From NCBI GenBank assembly GCA_026770585.1, contig MU646601.1, positions 412,451 to 448,536 on the forward strand: DNA of 36,086 bases. The letters run 5' to 3'. Shown here in pieces: positions 9,284-21,200 of this stretch. The first letter of the stretch is position 1. Each line of letters begins with the position of its first letter. This DNA is from Baffinella frigidus. Taxonomy: Eukaryota; Cryptophyceae; Cryptomonadales; Baffinellaceae. A program made the translations under genes and the position numbers. A model generated the notes under the pieces. It was not told the DNA's origin. It was given only the letters and a program-made list of their open reading frames with translations, and did no database searches.

Positions 9284-9393
9284 GACCTCCGTAGGGCCCT
9301 AGGCATAGCCCTACTGTAGGGTCCTAGGGGGAGGCGGTTTCTTATGAGCGAGATGCCCCTGTAGAGAGAACACCTCCACCGCGCGGCGCGTTA
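9215..9393. mobile_element. Family A element inserted in ankyrin last exon with 30 bp direct duplication
   Basis: The element (9245-9363; ends CAGGGGTACCTCGCTC and GAGCGAGATGCCCCTG) is flanked by two 30 bp copies of coding sequence, 9215-9244 and 9364-9393 (GAGAGAACAC...GCGGCGCGTTA), that differ at one base. The open frame runs into the element and stops at TAG 9281-9283. The duplication is much longer than the usual 2-10 bp of DNA transposons. Confidence 0.85.
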
Positions 9394-9418
9394 AGCCCAG
9401 GAGTATGAGCGTTTTCCG

Positions 9419-9523
9419 TATCCCTTAAGTGGCGGGGAGGTCAAAATTGACCGCCAAGAGGTTCTGGGCAGGTCCTAGGTCCCTACGGTGGGGCGTATGA
9501 GCCTACTCGCCACTCAAGGGATA
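9419..9523. mobile_element. Hairpin element, family B
   Basis: Ends TATCCCTTAAGTGGCG and CGCCACTCAAGGGATA with a GGTCCCTACGGTGGGGC core. It lies in the 640 bp between the ankyrin stop and the prenyltransferase stop. A near copy sits at 27359-27463. Confidence 0.85.
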
Positions 9524-9859
9524 AGTGGGGGAATAAAGCACACCGCAGAAAGCAGTAACGCCCGCAGCAAAACGCGCCAGCATCTGTGTTACAGTGTATG
9601 AAAGTATCATGTCTCCCCATGGCCAATCTAGGAGACTCAAAACTTATCCGGGCCCCTAATGGAGGGACTCGGAGCCAGACCCCGCATGTAAGGGGCGGCG
9701 CTACATTTGTCTCTCAGTGCCAGACCGACCAATTCTCCAGTAGGAACATGTATCGCCCGAAGCATCGAAGAGGCCCCGTCACGTGACGGCCCTAAACCCC
9801 TAAACCTTAAACCCGTCCAGGACGAGCCCGCCTCGGGCCGTTACATCGACCATATTCGG

Positions 9860-9920
9860 CGTGCTCTAAATCGCTCTAAATCGCTCTAAATCGAAGAAAT
9901 CGCTCTAAATCGCTCTAAAG
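9860..9920. repeat. CGCTCTAAAT minisatellite at the 3' end of the prenyltransferase gene
   Basis: Five or more units of CGCTCTAAAT end a few bases beyond the stop codon of the minus-strand prenyltransferase (stop 9926-9924). They would be 3' UTR or flank. Confidence 0.75.
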
Positions 9921-9923
9921 GGG

Positions 9924-12900
9924 TCAGCAGCCGAGGATCGCGAGGGGTAGGAGAATGTAGGAGGCGTAGAAGATCTTCCACAAGCCCATGTAGTATGCGA
10001 ACACCTGTCGCGAGAGAGCGTTGGTGGTCAATTCCTCTACAGGGGTACCTCGCTCATAAGAACCGCATCCGCCTCTAGGACCCTACAGTAGGCTATCCCT
10101 AGGGTCCTAGGGGGTGGGCGGTTTCTTATGAGCGAGGTACCCCTGTATCCAAGAGCTCCAAGAGCTCCCGAGGCGGGCCTATCCCACGCCACATAGCGGG
10201 CTACGACGGGGTTTTCGGTCGACAATCCACCGACTTTCCGTTGACTGATCCGTACGAACGGTGGACAATCCACCGACTTTCCGTTACCTGATCCGTAGGA
10301 ACCCCCCTCTGTCCCTACGGTGTTGCCTACCGTAGGGTCGTAGGTCTCAGCGCTTAAGGGTGATTCGAAATCCCTTCGAAGTCCGCTGCGTGGCTCGTCC
10401 TCACACCGAGCAGCGAGAGACATGAGGCGCGGGCAACGTGAGGCTAGGGTGCGGCAAACAACATGAGCCTGAGGCGCATGCCCGCACGCTGTATTGAGGA
10501 AAAGCGAGCCCTGTCAAGGCAGCCGACGCCGCGGCCTCTTTCCCGCTCACACGTTGACGAATTTGGACCGCAAGCCCAACATGCCGACTTGAGAATAGTC
10601 GGTCAACCACTGAGCGAGGCAGAGCTAGGTATCCCCGCTGGCGCCGAGGAGGATTTCAAAGGGAAACGATTTTAATGTAAAACCGTTTAATTCAATGGAA
10701 ATTACCACACGAATGCTTTAATATTACCAGTAAAACTCATTGTGTGTAGTAAATTTCATTGCCAGAAAATAAAAACCGTTTTCCTATGAGATTCAGGGCT
10801 GGCTGATGCGCTGTGTCGCGCTGCAAAGTGGCCTTGAAGAGAGCGCGCAGCTAGTGGCATTCGACATGGTTTCTTCCCACTCGAGTGGGAGCGGTTCGAT
10901 CCCGCTCCCACTCGGGAAGAAACCATGTCTTTCTGGTTGACGTTTCAATTGCTGCCCGATGCCCTTTTTGCGCCGCAGGCTCCCAGGGGGGGGGGGGGGG
11001 GGGGGGGNNNNNNNNNNNNNNNNNNNNNNNNNNNNNNNNNNNNNNNNNNNNNNNNNNNNNAGGCTCATACGCCCTACCGTAGGGCCCTAGGACCTTCTTA
11101 GGACCTCTTGGCGGTCAATTTGGGCGAGAGGGGTGTCACCTCCTTGCTGAACGTCTCGGAGTCCTCGTCCCCAGCGCGCTCCAGCAGCCCCACGCTGCGC
11201 CAAGGTTTAGGGTTTAGGGTTTAGGGTTTGGGGTTTGGGGTTTGGGGTTTAGGATTTAGGGTTTAGGGTTTAGGGTTTAGGGTTTAGGGTTTAGGGTTTA
11301 GGGTTTATGATTGAGGATTGAGGGTTTAGGGTTTGTGGTTTGGGGTTTGGGATTTAGGGTTGAACCCTCACGCAGCCCACGATGCGTGAGGGTGTAGAGT
11401 TGAGACCCTACACCCTGAACCCTAAACCTTAAACCCTAAACAGGGTGCGCGCGGAAGACACTGACCGACCGCGCGTGGGCCTACGCGCACGCTCAACCCT
11501 GCATGGGGTACCTCGCTCATACGAAAGCGCCCCCCCCTAGGACCCTACAGTAGGACCATGCCTATGTCCCTACGGTGGTCCCAGGGGGAGGGGCAGTTTC
11601 TTATGAGCGAGTTACCCCTGTAAACCCTCAACTCCAAACCCCTAAGCTCGACAACTCCCGAACCTCAAACTATGGACGCGTGGCGCGGCCAGAAATACTT
11701 TCTCGCATCTCGGCCATTGATGGTCGGTCGGGTTGACCATCAATCGATCCAAGGGCTCCAACACCATCAGTCCATCCAAGGGCTCCAACAGCTTTCCCGA
11801 GGCGGGCCTATCCCAGGCCAGCCCTCACGCACAGCAGTTCCGTGCGCAGCGTGCACGTGCACCTCACGATGTTAGAGCGGTTTTCTCATCTGTCGGCCAC
11901 TCACCGACATGAAAATATGAACAAGGGCTCCAATTCCGGCAACTTTTGGCATGATTCTGAAGTTTTAGAGTTTTATTTTGTGATAAAAATGCCAAAAGTG
12001 GCCGGAATTGGAGCCCTTGTTCATAAATTTCATATCGGTTGGTGGCCGACAGATGCGAAAACCGCTCTAAGAAGTAGTCGGGATTTCATCCCGCCAGGTA
12101 TTTAATTTGATTGCTCGAAACGCATAGAGCTGGTCTCTCATGAGTTGACACTTTTCTGAGGTCGAAAAACTTCTAAACTTTCAAACTCTTTTAGTCAACT
12201 CGTACGAAATTTACCACAGCGAAATAATAAAAAATTCACGCTGTGGTAAATTTCGTACGAGTTGCCTAAAGGAGTTTGAAAGTTTGGAAGTTTTTTGAGG
12301 TCCGAAAAGTGTCAACTCATGAGAGACCAGCTCTATGCGTGGCATCATATTCTGTCTGAAGTGGCCATATTGGCAACTTCTGGCAACCTCTCACTCCAAA
12401 CGTATGCGTTTCGAGCAATTAAATTAAATACTTGGTGGGATGCGATTCCAAGAACATCCAGATTTTGCGATTTGATGGGTATCCAGTAAATTTGACCAGG
12501 AGCAGCTGCTCCTTGTCATAGGAACCCCCCTATGCCCCTACGGGCTGCCTACCGTAGGGTCGTAGGTCTGATCGCCTAAGAGTTATTCAAAAATCCCTAC
12601 GAAGTCCGCTGTGTGGATTTCGCGATGTGTTGGGTATCCAGTAAATTTGACCAGGAGCAGCATCGGAGAGAGTAGGCGCTGGGAGGGGAGAGGGGGTGGG
12701 CGGGGACCAGCTTCGACGCACGTACACCGCAGTGCTTAGCGCCGCCGCCGCGACCAACCCCCTGCGTCCACACGTCCACACACAAGGTTCACGACACACA
12801 CGTCTCACCTTTCATCAAAAGTCAACTTGCCTTCAGGCAAGTAACTCGAAGGCTTTTCTGGTGCCAATTTGGTCACGTTACCCCCCAGAATCTGGGGTCA

Positions 12901-15900
12901 ACGAACCCCTTGTAGCCCGCCGTGTGGCATGGCGCCCGGGGTCCACCAACCCTCACGGGGGGACCAAATCCACTATTTTCGACCTTTTGGGCAAAGCGGT
13001 TTAAAACTCCCATTTGTGGGCGAATGGGGCTTTTAAGATTATATTGTGTGAGACAGACCCTCCAAATAAGGGGGGCTGCAAGGACAAAATGGCTCCAATA
13101 AATTCTTTGATTTGGTCTCACCGTGAGGGTTGGTGGGTAGTGATCAAGGTCTCTATCCATGCCAACTGCGCCTCTTGGCAACAACCCGACACAACTTAAC
13201 AACTTAACAACACGCGATGCAGCACCAACCGCCTAGCTCTGTCTCAGTTCAATCGGGCTCATCATTTGAGGAGCCCGGAAGTTGATTTCCCTGGTTTGTG
13301 GTACAAATTCGTCAACTGTTGGCGTGAAAATCGATAAAATGATGAGCCCGGTTTAACTGAGACAGAGCTAGACAGCCGCACGGCCAGCAGACCCGCAGTT
13401 CTCTCAGGGTTCAGGTTCTCAGTTTCACGGTTCAGGGTTTAGAGTACAGGGTTGAGAGCCAACAACATGAGAAGCAGCACCGATGGCGGGCCGCTTAGGG
13501 TTTAGGGTTTAGGTTTTAGGTTTTAGGGTTTAGGGTTTACGATCGTAGGGTTTAGGGTTTAGGGTTAAGCGGCAGCCCCCCGTCCACCCCCCCAGACGCA
13601 CGTTTGCAAGTATCCTCGCCCGCTCTAAACACCAACACGAGCCACACAGCGGGCTACGAAGGGATTTTGCCGGATTCCAACCACCTTTCCGTCAACTTAT
13701 GCGTAGGTGGGGGCCTCACAACCTGCTAACTTGAAGGGAAAAAACGAAACGGATAAGAGGATGGGGGGGGGTAATGAGCGGAAGACCCGCAGCGCCAGCG
13801 GAAGCCCCTCGCTCCACACACCCCAGACGCACTCTCTCTCTCCCTCCCTCCCTCCCTCCCTCCCTCCCTCCATCTCTCTCTTTCTCCCTCTCTGCCTGCA
13901 GGTATGCTCACCCACTCTGAACACCAGCACGACACACCTGAACAACTTAACAACAACACGACGTGGACGGGCCTCCCAACCTGCAGACCAGGTTGGAAAA
14001 AACGACACAGAGAAAAAGAGGGGAGGGGGGGGTTATGACCTGCAGACCCGCAGCGCCAGCGGCAGCCCCTCGCTCCACACACCCCATATGCACGCGCACC
14101 CCTGGTTTGGGGTTTGGGGTTTAGGGTTTAGGGTTCAGGGTTCTGGGGTTCGGGTCGGGGGTTTGGGGTTGAGGGTTTGGGGTTTGGGGTAGGGTAGGAT
14201 AGGGAAGGGTAGGGAAGGGTAGGGAAGGGAAGGGAAGGGTAGGGTGGGGTAGGGTAGGGTAGGGTAGGGTAGGGTAGGGTAGGGTAGGGTAGGGTAGGGT
14301 AGGGTAGGGTAGGGTAGGGTAGGGTAGTGGAACCGTGAGCGCGAGGGTCGCGGCGAGGGTCCAGGTGGAGCCTTCGAGGATGCGCCGCGCCCCGATCCGC
14401 ACCGAGAACGTCCGAACCTGGTTGTGGGTGTCGGGTTTAGGGGGGCCCACACGTAAGGGTGGACGCCCTAGTTCCGGCGTCGAACTAATTACAAGTAAGG
14501 GTGGACACCCTAATTCCTAGGTCGCTTCAAAAAGTCGCTTCGGCAGGTCCATTGAAACCAACGCCGGTTTCATAGGCTAACGACCTGAAAATGGGGTAGT
14601 TAGGCATACGGCATGGCCTAGGACCTCCTACCGTAGGCCGAGGGATCCTAGGACCAAAACGTCTCGGCCTACGGTAGGAGGTCCTAGGCAATGCCGTAGG
14701 CCTAACTACCCCCTTTTCAGGCCGTTGCCCTATTAGGTTGGAGGGGTGAACAAGCGGTGTCAAAACAGGTCCTGACGAGCCTCAGTCAAACTCAGTCTGG
14801 CAAAAAGTCTGGGATAACCTCCATGAAAGGGGTACGCTGCACACCTGGAAGAGCCTGTCTCCCTTGACGTCCGGCACGTCTTTCATCGTCGCAATCACCA
14901 CCTGCGTCAGGGTTTGGGGTTTAGGTTTCAGGGTTTAGGGTTTAGGGGTTAGGGTTTAGGGTTTAGGGTTTAGGGTTTAGACCCCGAACAGTGCGAAGTA
15001 AGTCGCGGCGAGACATGAGCGCAGTGGGAACTGGTTTGGGGTTTGGGGTTTATGGTGAAGGGTGCAGGATTTAGGGTTCAGGGTGTGGAATTTAGGGTTT
15101 GGGGGTTATAGGGTGTAGGGTGTAGGGTTTAGGGTTCGGGGTTCGGGGTTCAGGGTTCAGGGTTTAGGGTTTAGGGTTTGGGGTTAACGGTTCAGGGTTT
15201 AGGGTTTAGGGTTTCGGGGTCAGGGTTTAGGGTTTAGGGTTCAGAGTTGAGGGGTTAGGCACCAGCTCTGCACCGATGACTGAGGCGGCGTGTGCGTAGA
15301 AGCCGAGGTTGATCAGCGTGCCTGCGAAAAGCAGGATGTTTGGGTTTAGGGCTTAGGGCTTAGGGTTTAAGTTGACCAGCAGACACCAATCAATCATTAG
15401 GGGTTAATCAGCGGACACCAATCGGTTCATGCTTCAGGGTTTAAGGTCCGCGTCTGCCAGGAGAAGAACTCAATATTGATCAGCGGTCCTGGCATGGTAT
15501 TTGGCGGGGAGAAACCAACCAGGCAGGTCACGCGCTCTCTCGCTCTCGCCCCCCCCCCCCCTTCCACCCGTCTTAACCCCAAACCTCCACCCCTCTAAAC
15601 CCCAAACCCCAAACCCCAAACCCCAAACCCTCAACCCCAAACCATGAACCATGAACCATGAACCATCAACTATAAACCATAAATATAAAGTATAAAGCAT
15701 CAGGCATCAAGCATAAAACATGAAGCATAAAGCATCAAGCATAAAACATGAAGCATAAAGCATAAAGCATAAAACATAAAACATAAAGCATGAAGGGTAC
15801 CGCGAACGACGATGATGCAGATTCATAAAGCATAAAAACATAACGCATAACGCACAAAACATAAAGCATAAAGCATCAAGGATAACCACACGGTGGGATT

Positions 15901-18166
15901 CGAGGGTTTCGGGACCCCTAGATTTGGCGGTAACTTGACCAAATCTGCATTAGAAAATCCTTAAAGTTAGTCCACCGTGTGGAGCGTATTGTACTTTTCG
16001 GGTCAGCGCGGATTTTCTCGAGGTCGGGTCGGGGTGTCGGGAAATGAAAATCTCGATAATTGGTGCGTCCATCTAAAGTTTTATGCTATCTTATGCATTG
16101 ATATGATGACAAGATGCACCCCCTACCCATAATATGTCACAAATACTAGAGCCCTTTTTCGATATTTTCGATTTTTCCTGACTTCCCGACCCCGACCCCA
16201 AATTCGCGCTGACCCGAAAAGTACAATACCGCGAACGACGATGATGCAGAAAGCAGCGAGGAGCGGAAAGCGCTTCAGGCGGACGGGCGGCGCCGAGTAC
16301 GCCGTGCCCAGCAGCTGCGTGCGAAACACCGCAAGTCAGCACGTCAGCATGTCAGCATGTCAGCACGTCAGCATGTCAACATGTCAGCACGTCAGCACGT
16401 CAGCAAGTCAGCAAGTCAGCACAGACCAGCGCGCCAGCCGCGATGCTGTGACCGGCGCGCGCCAGTACAGCGCGGGACCAACGTGCAAAACACGGGGACG
16501 CGCGCCGGGTGTGGTGCGCACCGTGGTCCCCAAATACCCTCCTCTCCTCATTCCTCACCTTGTACAAACCGCAACTCGACAGAAAATGGGTGGTGTGCGC
16601 ATACCGCGGATGCCCCACGCAAGAGTGTAGGGCAGAGTGACCCACAGGAGAAATAGTAGAATTCTACTATTTCTTAAGTTCATAAGTGGACATTCTTCCC
16701 ACAGAAAAATCGAAATTTCGGAAAGTTATTACAAATTCTGTGTGAACTGGCTTGTTTTCCCAGGTCAGCCCTACACTCTTGCGTGGCCAGCGTCGTGGTC
16801 AGGAGCGGCAGCTTTGCGAAGGGGTGCCACCGAACAAATGTTGGTATTTTAAAACGTACAAGACAAATCTGAGATATAATCTATTAGGTGACGGGAGTAA
16901 ATTACAAAACACGCGGGGGTGGGTGCTGGGTGTGTGCGCATTTTTGGATGCCAGCGTCGAGGCGAGGAGCGCCAGCTTGGTTAATCCGGGAACAGGTATC
17001 TTTCCTTTAAAATCTGGCAATGAAAGTTACTACACACCGGGTCACGTCCGAAGCAATCATGTAGTAATTTTCGTGCAGAGTTTTTCCAAAGAAAAATCCT
17101 TGTTCCCGGGTGAGGGTGTGGTGATCCAATCGCCGTGGCGAGGTGCGGCAGCTTGGCGTGGGGGTGCGAGATGCCGCGCGATGCCGTGACCGGCGCGCCA
17201 GCACGGCGCGGGACTCACGTACACAACACGGGGACGCGTGTTCTGTCCCCGTGTTTTGTACATAAAGCATAAAGCATAACACATCAAGCATGAAGCCGGG
17301 TGTGGTGCGCATACCGCGGATCCAATCGTCGTGGCGAGGAGCGGTAGCTTCGCGTAGGGGTACCACAGCACGACGCTGTGACAGCGCGATGCTGTGACCG
17401 GCGCGCCACCACACCGCGGGCTAACGTACAAAACACGGGGACGCGCGCCGGGTGTGGTGCTCTCCTCCCTCCCCGAAAATGGGTGGTGTGCGCATACCGC
17501 GGATCCAATCGTCGTGGCGAGGAGCGGCAGCTTCGCGTAGGGGTTACCACCGAAAAAATATAGGTATTTAAAAATGTACAAGACAAATCTGAGAGATAAT
17601 CTATTAGGTGACGGGACTCAAGTACAAAACACGCGAAGGTGGGTGCTGGGGGGGGGGGGGGCGCACCGCGGATCCAATCGTCGTGGCGAGGAGCGGCAGC
17701 TTCGCGTAGGGGTACCACAGCGCGATCGGAACCTGCATTCGGGTTGGGGTTTGGGGCTTAGGGTTGAGTGTTTGGGGCTAGGGGTTAGGGGTTAGGGTTT
17801 AGGGGTTAGGGTTTAGGGTTTAGGGGTTAGGGGTTAGGGGTTAGGGTTGAGGGTTTAGGGTTTAGGGTGTAGGGTGTAGGGATTTGCGCGGAGAGAAACG
17901 GGTTAGGAGCCTCACCTCCGATCCTCACCCCACGCAACGATGACCTGTGCACTAAATCCCTCTGTTTTAAAAGTCAACTCGCCTTCAATCGCCCACAAAT
18001 ATGTCAACTTATCCGGATTCCGGATTCAAATACTTTTAGAAGTGCAGAGAATAATAGAGAGACTCAACAAAAACACACCTGTTTGATACACAGGCCCTCG
18101 CTGCGTGGCCCGAAGCTGTTGGGGAGAAGGAGGGGACGGAGGGGCGCTTGGGTGGGGTTTAGGGTC

Positions 18167-18218
<52 letters not shown>

Positions 18219-21200
18219 GGCTGGAGGTTATGGTTTCTGGTGTATGGTTTATGGTGTACGGGTTATGGTTTAGGGTTCAAGGTTTCGGGTTCAGGCCGGC
18301 CGGGTGTTCGGCCAACGTTTCCGCGCGCGATTTCGTACCACGCCAGATTCTTGGAAGGGGTCGCCAAAAGTCAATTCCCCGGAACGAATAAGGGGGGCTT
18401 GTTTACTTTTGGGATAGTTGAACGCCACAATTGGCGTTCCCAAAGGAAGCTACCCCCTCCAGCAGTCTGGCGTGGTATGGGTCGACCACACAGGGCCCGA
18501 GTTTCGGGTATTTGGGGACCACGGTTCCATCAGAAATTGGCAGATGCTCCGACTTCCGGGAATTGCAGCTCCTACACATATGGATTAGTCCTCCAAATCT
18601 GGAGTTCAACTACCCTACTCTAGCCGCCCCTGCAATGCACTACCAGCCAGGATGTTTTACCTTAAGTCAACAAACCTGATCCTCGGCAGTAAGTTGCCAT
18701 TTCGTTTTAGATGGACCGGCTCTGGGAGCCGGCCTTCGACTTAAGGCCGTGTTTTCAGGGGGAGTTGACTTAGGCGAAATGTTCTGGCTCAGAGTGCAAT
18801 GACCGTGTGCTCTCTTGAGTGTCTCGAGTAGTGCGCCGTCAGCTCTGGGCACTCGAGGGTTTAGGGTTTAGGGTAAACCCTAACCCCCCCCTCAAAAAAG
18901 GAGGCGCGATGCAGGGACGGCAGACATTGCACACAGCGGGCTGCGAGGGGATTTTCGGGCGCTGAGAGCCCGACTTTCCGTTACCTTATCTGTAGGAACC
19001 CCCCTATGTCCCTACGGGTTGCCTCATGTAGGGTCCTAGGTCTTATCGCTTAGGGGTTATTCAAAATCCCTTCAAAGTCCGCTGTGTGGGCTAGCGCGAC
19101 GAGGGAGGGGTCGAGGCACGTTGACGCCGCATGCCTCGACGCCACACAAAAAACACGCTCCTCCTACGGAGGGTGACGTCACCAAACGGAAAATGGCAAC
19201 GAAAGATGACACCATACGAAACATGGCAACGAAAGATGACTCCATACGAAACATGGAGCGGCGTGACTGACCGTGCCCAGGACCTCAAAGACAAGACAAT
19301 GCCCTTGCTACAGCGTCACCAAACGAAACATGGATAACATGGGTGAATTGAATCACCGCGCCGAGGGCCCAGGCAGCCATGACGGCGACCCTCACCAAAC
19401 GAAACTCATCTCGGAAGACAACTGAATCACTTCCTTTTCAATCGGAGGTTGGATCGGAGAAATTAGTTAGGGAATAGCAAATTCAATTAGGCCGCCTAGT
19501 TAAATGAAAACTCTAATTAGGGAACTGATTCAGTTATCTTTCGAGATGAAAACATGGGCACCATGGGTGACTGGCCGTGCCGAGGACCAAAGTCAGCAGA
19601 CGAAACATGGGGCGACGTGACGCACCGTGCCCAGGATCAAGGCAGTCATGTCCCCTTCCTACGGCGTCAGCAAACGAAAAACATGGATACGGGTGACTGA
19701 CCATGCCGAGGACCAATGCATCCAGGACGGTGACCCACACGTTGACGACGCACAAAACGCCCTCCCTCAGCAATCGAAACATGGCGGGCTCGTCTTAAGG
19801 CTCGTAAATTTTTGGATCACTCATCTCTAGGCTTGAGAGTAAAGAAGAAGAAGAAAATATGGGACGGCGTGGCTGGCCGTGCCGAGGACCAATGAAGCCA
19901 GGGCGGTGGTGGCCCCGACCAAACGAAATATGGGACCGTTTCTGAAGGCGCATAGACTTTTGTGTCACTCAACTCAAGGCTCAAGGGCCTCATTTAGGAC
20001 CTGCATCGAGAGAAATCAAAAAGAAGAAGAAGGATAAGATGGGACGAATGAGGTGAATGACCGTGCCGAGGACCAAGGCAGCGAGGACGGAGATCCACGC
20101 CACCTTCTCCGAGAGGTATCCCGCGGGGATCGGCAGATACGGCTTGTTCACCCTGATGCGAGGCGGAGCCTTCAATTTAAGGTGAAGATTTAATCCTTGG
20201 AGGGCTACACGCCATCTAGCGACGCGAACAACTTTCAATTCGTACCAGAAAATCGATTGTAAAATTTTACATCGGTTTTAGCAGATTCGCTCCGCTAGGA
20301 AGACAGGTTAAGGTAGTGCCGAAGTTGAGGGATGTTCACTGTATGATCCGCGCCACCTCAGAAAGGTGTCCCGTGGGGATCGGCAGGTGAGGCGTGATCT
20401 CATCCTGGGTAGTATTTCTGAGAAATACGATCCTGGCAACGAAAATTACTACACACCGGACATTTTCAGTCACGTCCGTGTAGTAATTTTCGTTGCAAAT
20501 CGAATCGGAGATCCCCGAAATCGTATTTCTCAGAAATACTCGCCGGGATGAGATCACTCTGGTGCCATGAGGAGGCTTCAATGTCAATCACCTGTTTGCT
20601 ATCTTATGGGGTGTTTTTCTGTTATGATAAAGCTATGTCGAGGCTAAGATAGCAAATTTTCACCCTTTAAGATAGCACGCAACGGTGTTTTAAATTGAAT
20701 CTGGTTTCGCATGAGGTGCCACGAGGGGATACCAATGCTAGATAGAGGCCTTTGTTAATACCTCAACGGATGCAAGATAATGCTGAGGCGGGTCCGTCAC
20801 AAGGCGCTCGTTCCGAGAGCAATGATCTAGCTCTACACCACTTCAATTTGGTCTCGTAGATAGAGTGCCCCCGTGCCTCCTTCGAAATTTCACAGGTGAA
20901 TTTCATGGGGGGGGATCAAAATTCACCTGTGAAATTTCGGGGGGGGCACTCTATTTACGAGACCAAATTGAACTGGGAGAGAGCTAGATGATGAATAAGA
21001 AGATGCGGCGTGGAGGGTAACCCCTAGTGCGAGTTACCAAGGCCTAGCTCTGCCTCAGTTAGCGTGGCTGACTTTTCTCTCAAATTGACATCCTATCCTA
21101 GGTTGTTCGGTACAAACATGTGAACTTTGGAGCGGGGAAGCGCCCGGTCTCACCAAATTGGTGGGAAGAGAGGGATCGGTAGGTACGGTGTGTTCACCCT

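Noticed and set aside
11208-11365. Chromosome end
   Set aside because: Telomere-like units are degenerate, occur in both senses at about fifteen sites, and have coding exons on both sides.
13455-13495. RPAIGAASHVVG as the prenyltransferase exon before exon 13
   Set aside because: None of its possible donors gives the phase needed to join exon 13 (12761). The pieces at 14101-14048 and 13980-13952 fit both phase and family pattern (CIWGVWSEGLPLAL).
16325-16430. Possible CRISPR-like array
   Set aside because: Units are adjacent and without unique spacers; it is a minisatellite in a eukaryotic intron.
18062-18125. AG/GT-bounded segment as an extra prenyltransferase exon
   Set aside because: Its translations (LRATQRGPVYQT or FGPRSEGLCIKQ) do not fit the membrane helix expected there, and exons 4-5-6 already join in phase without it.
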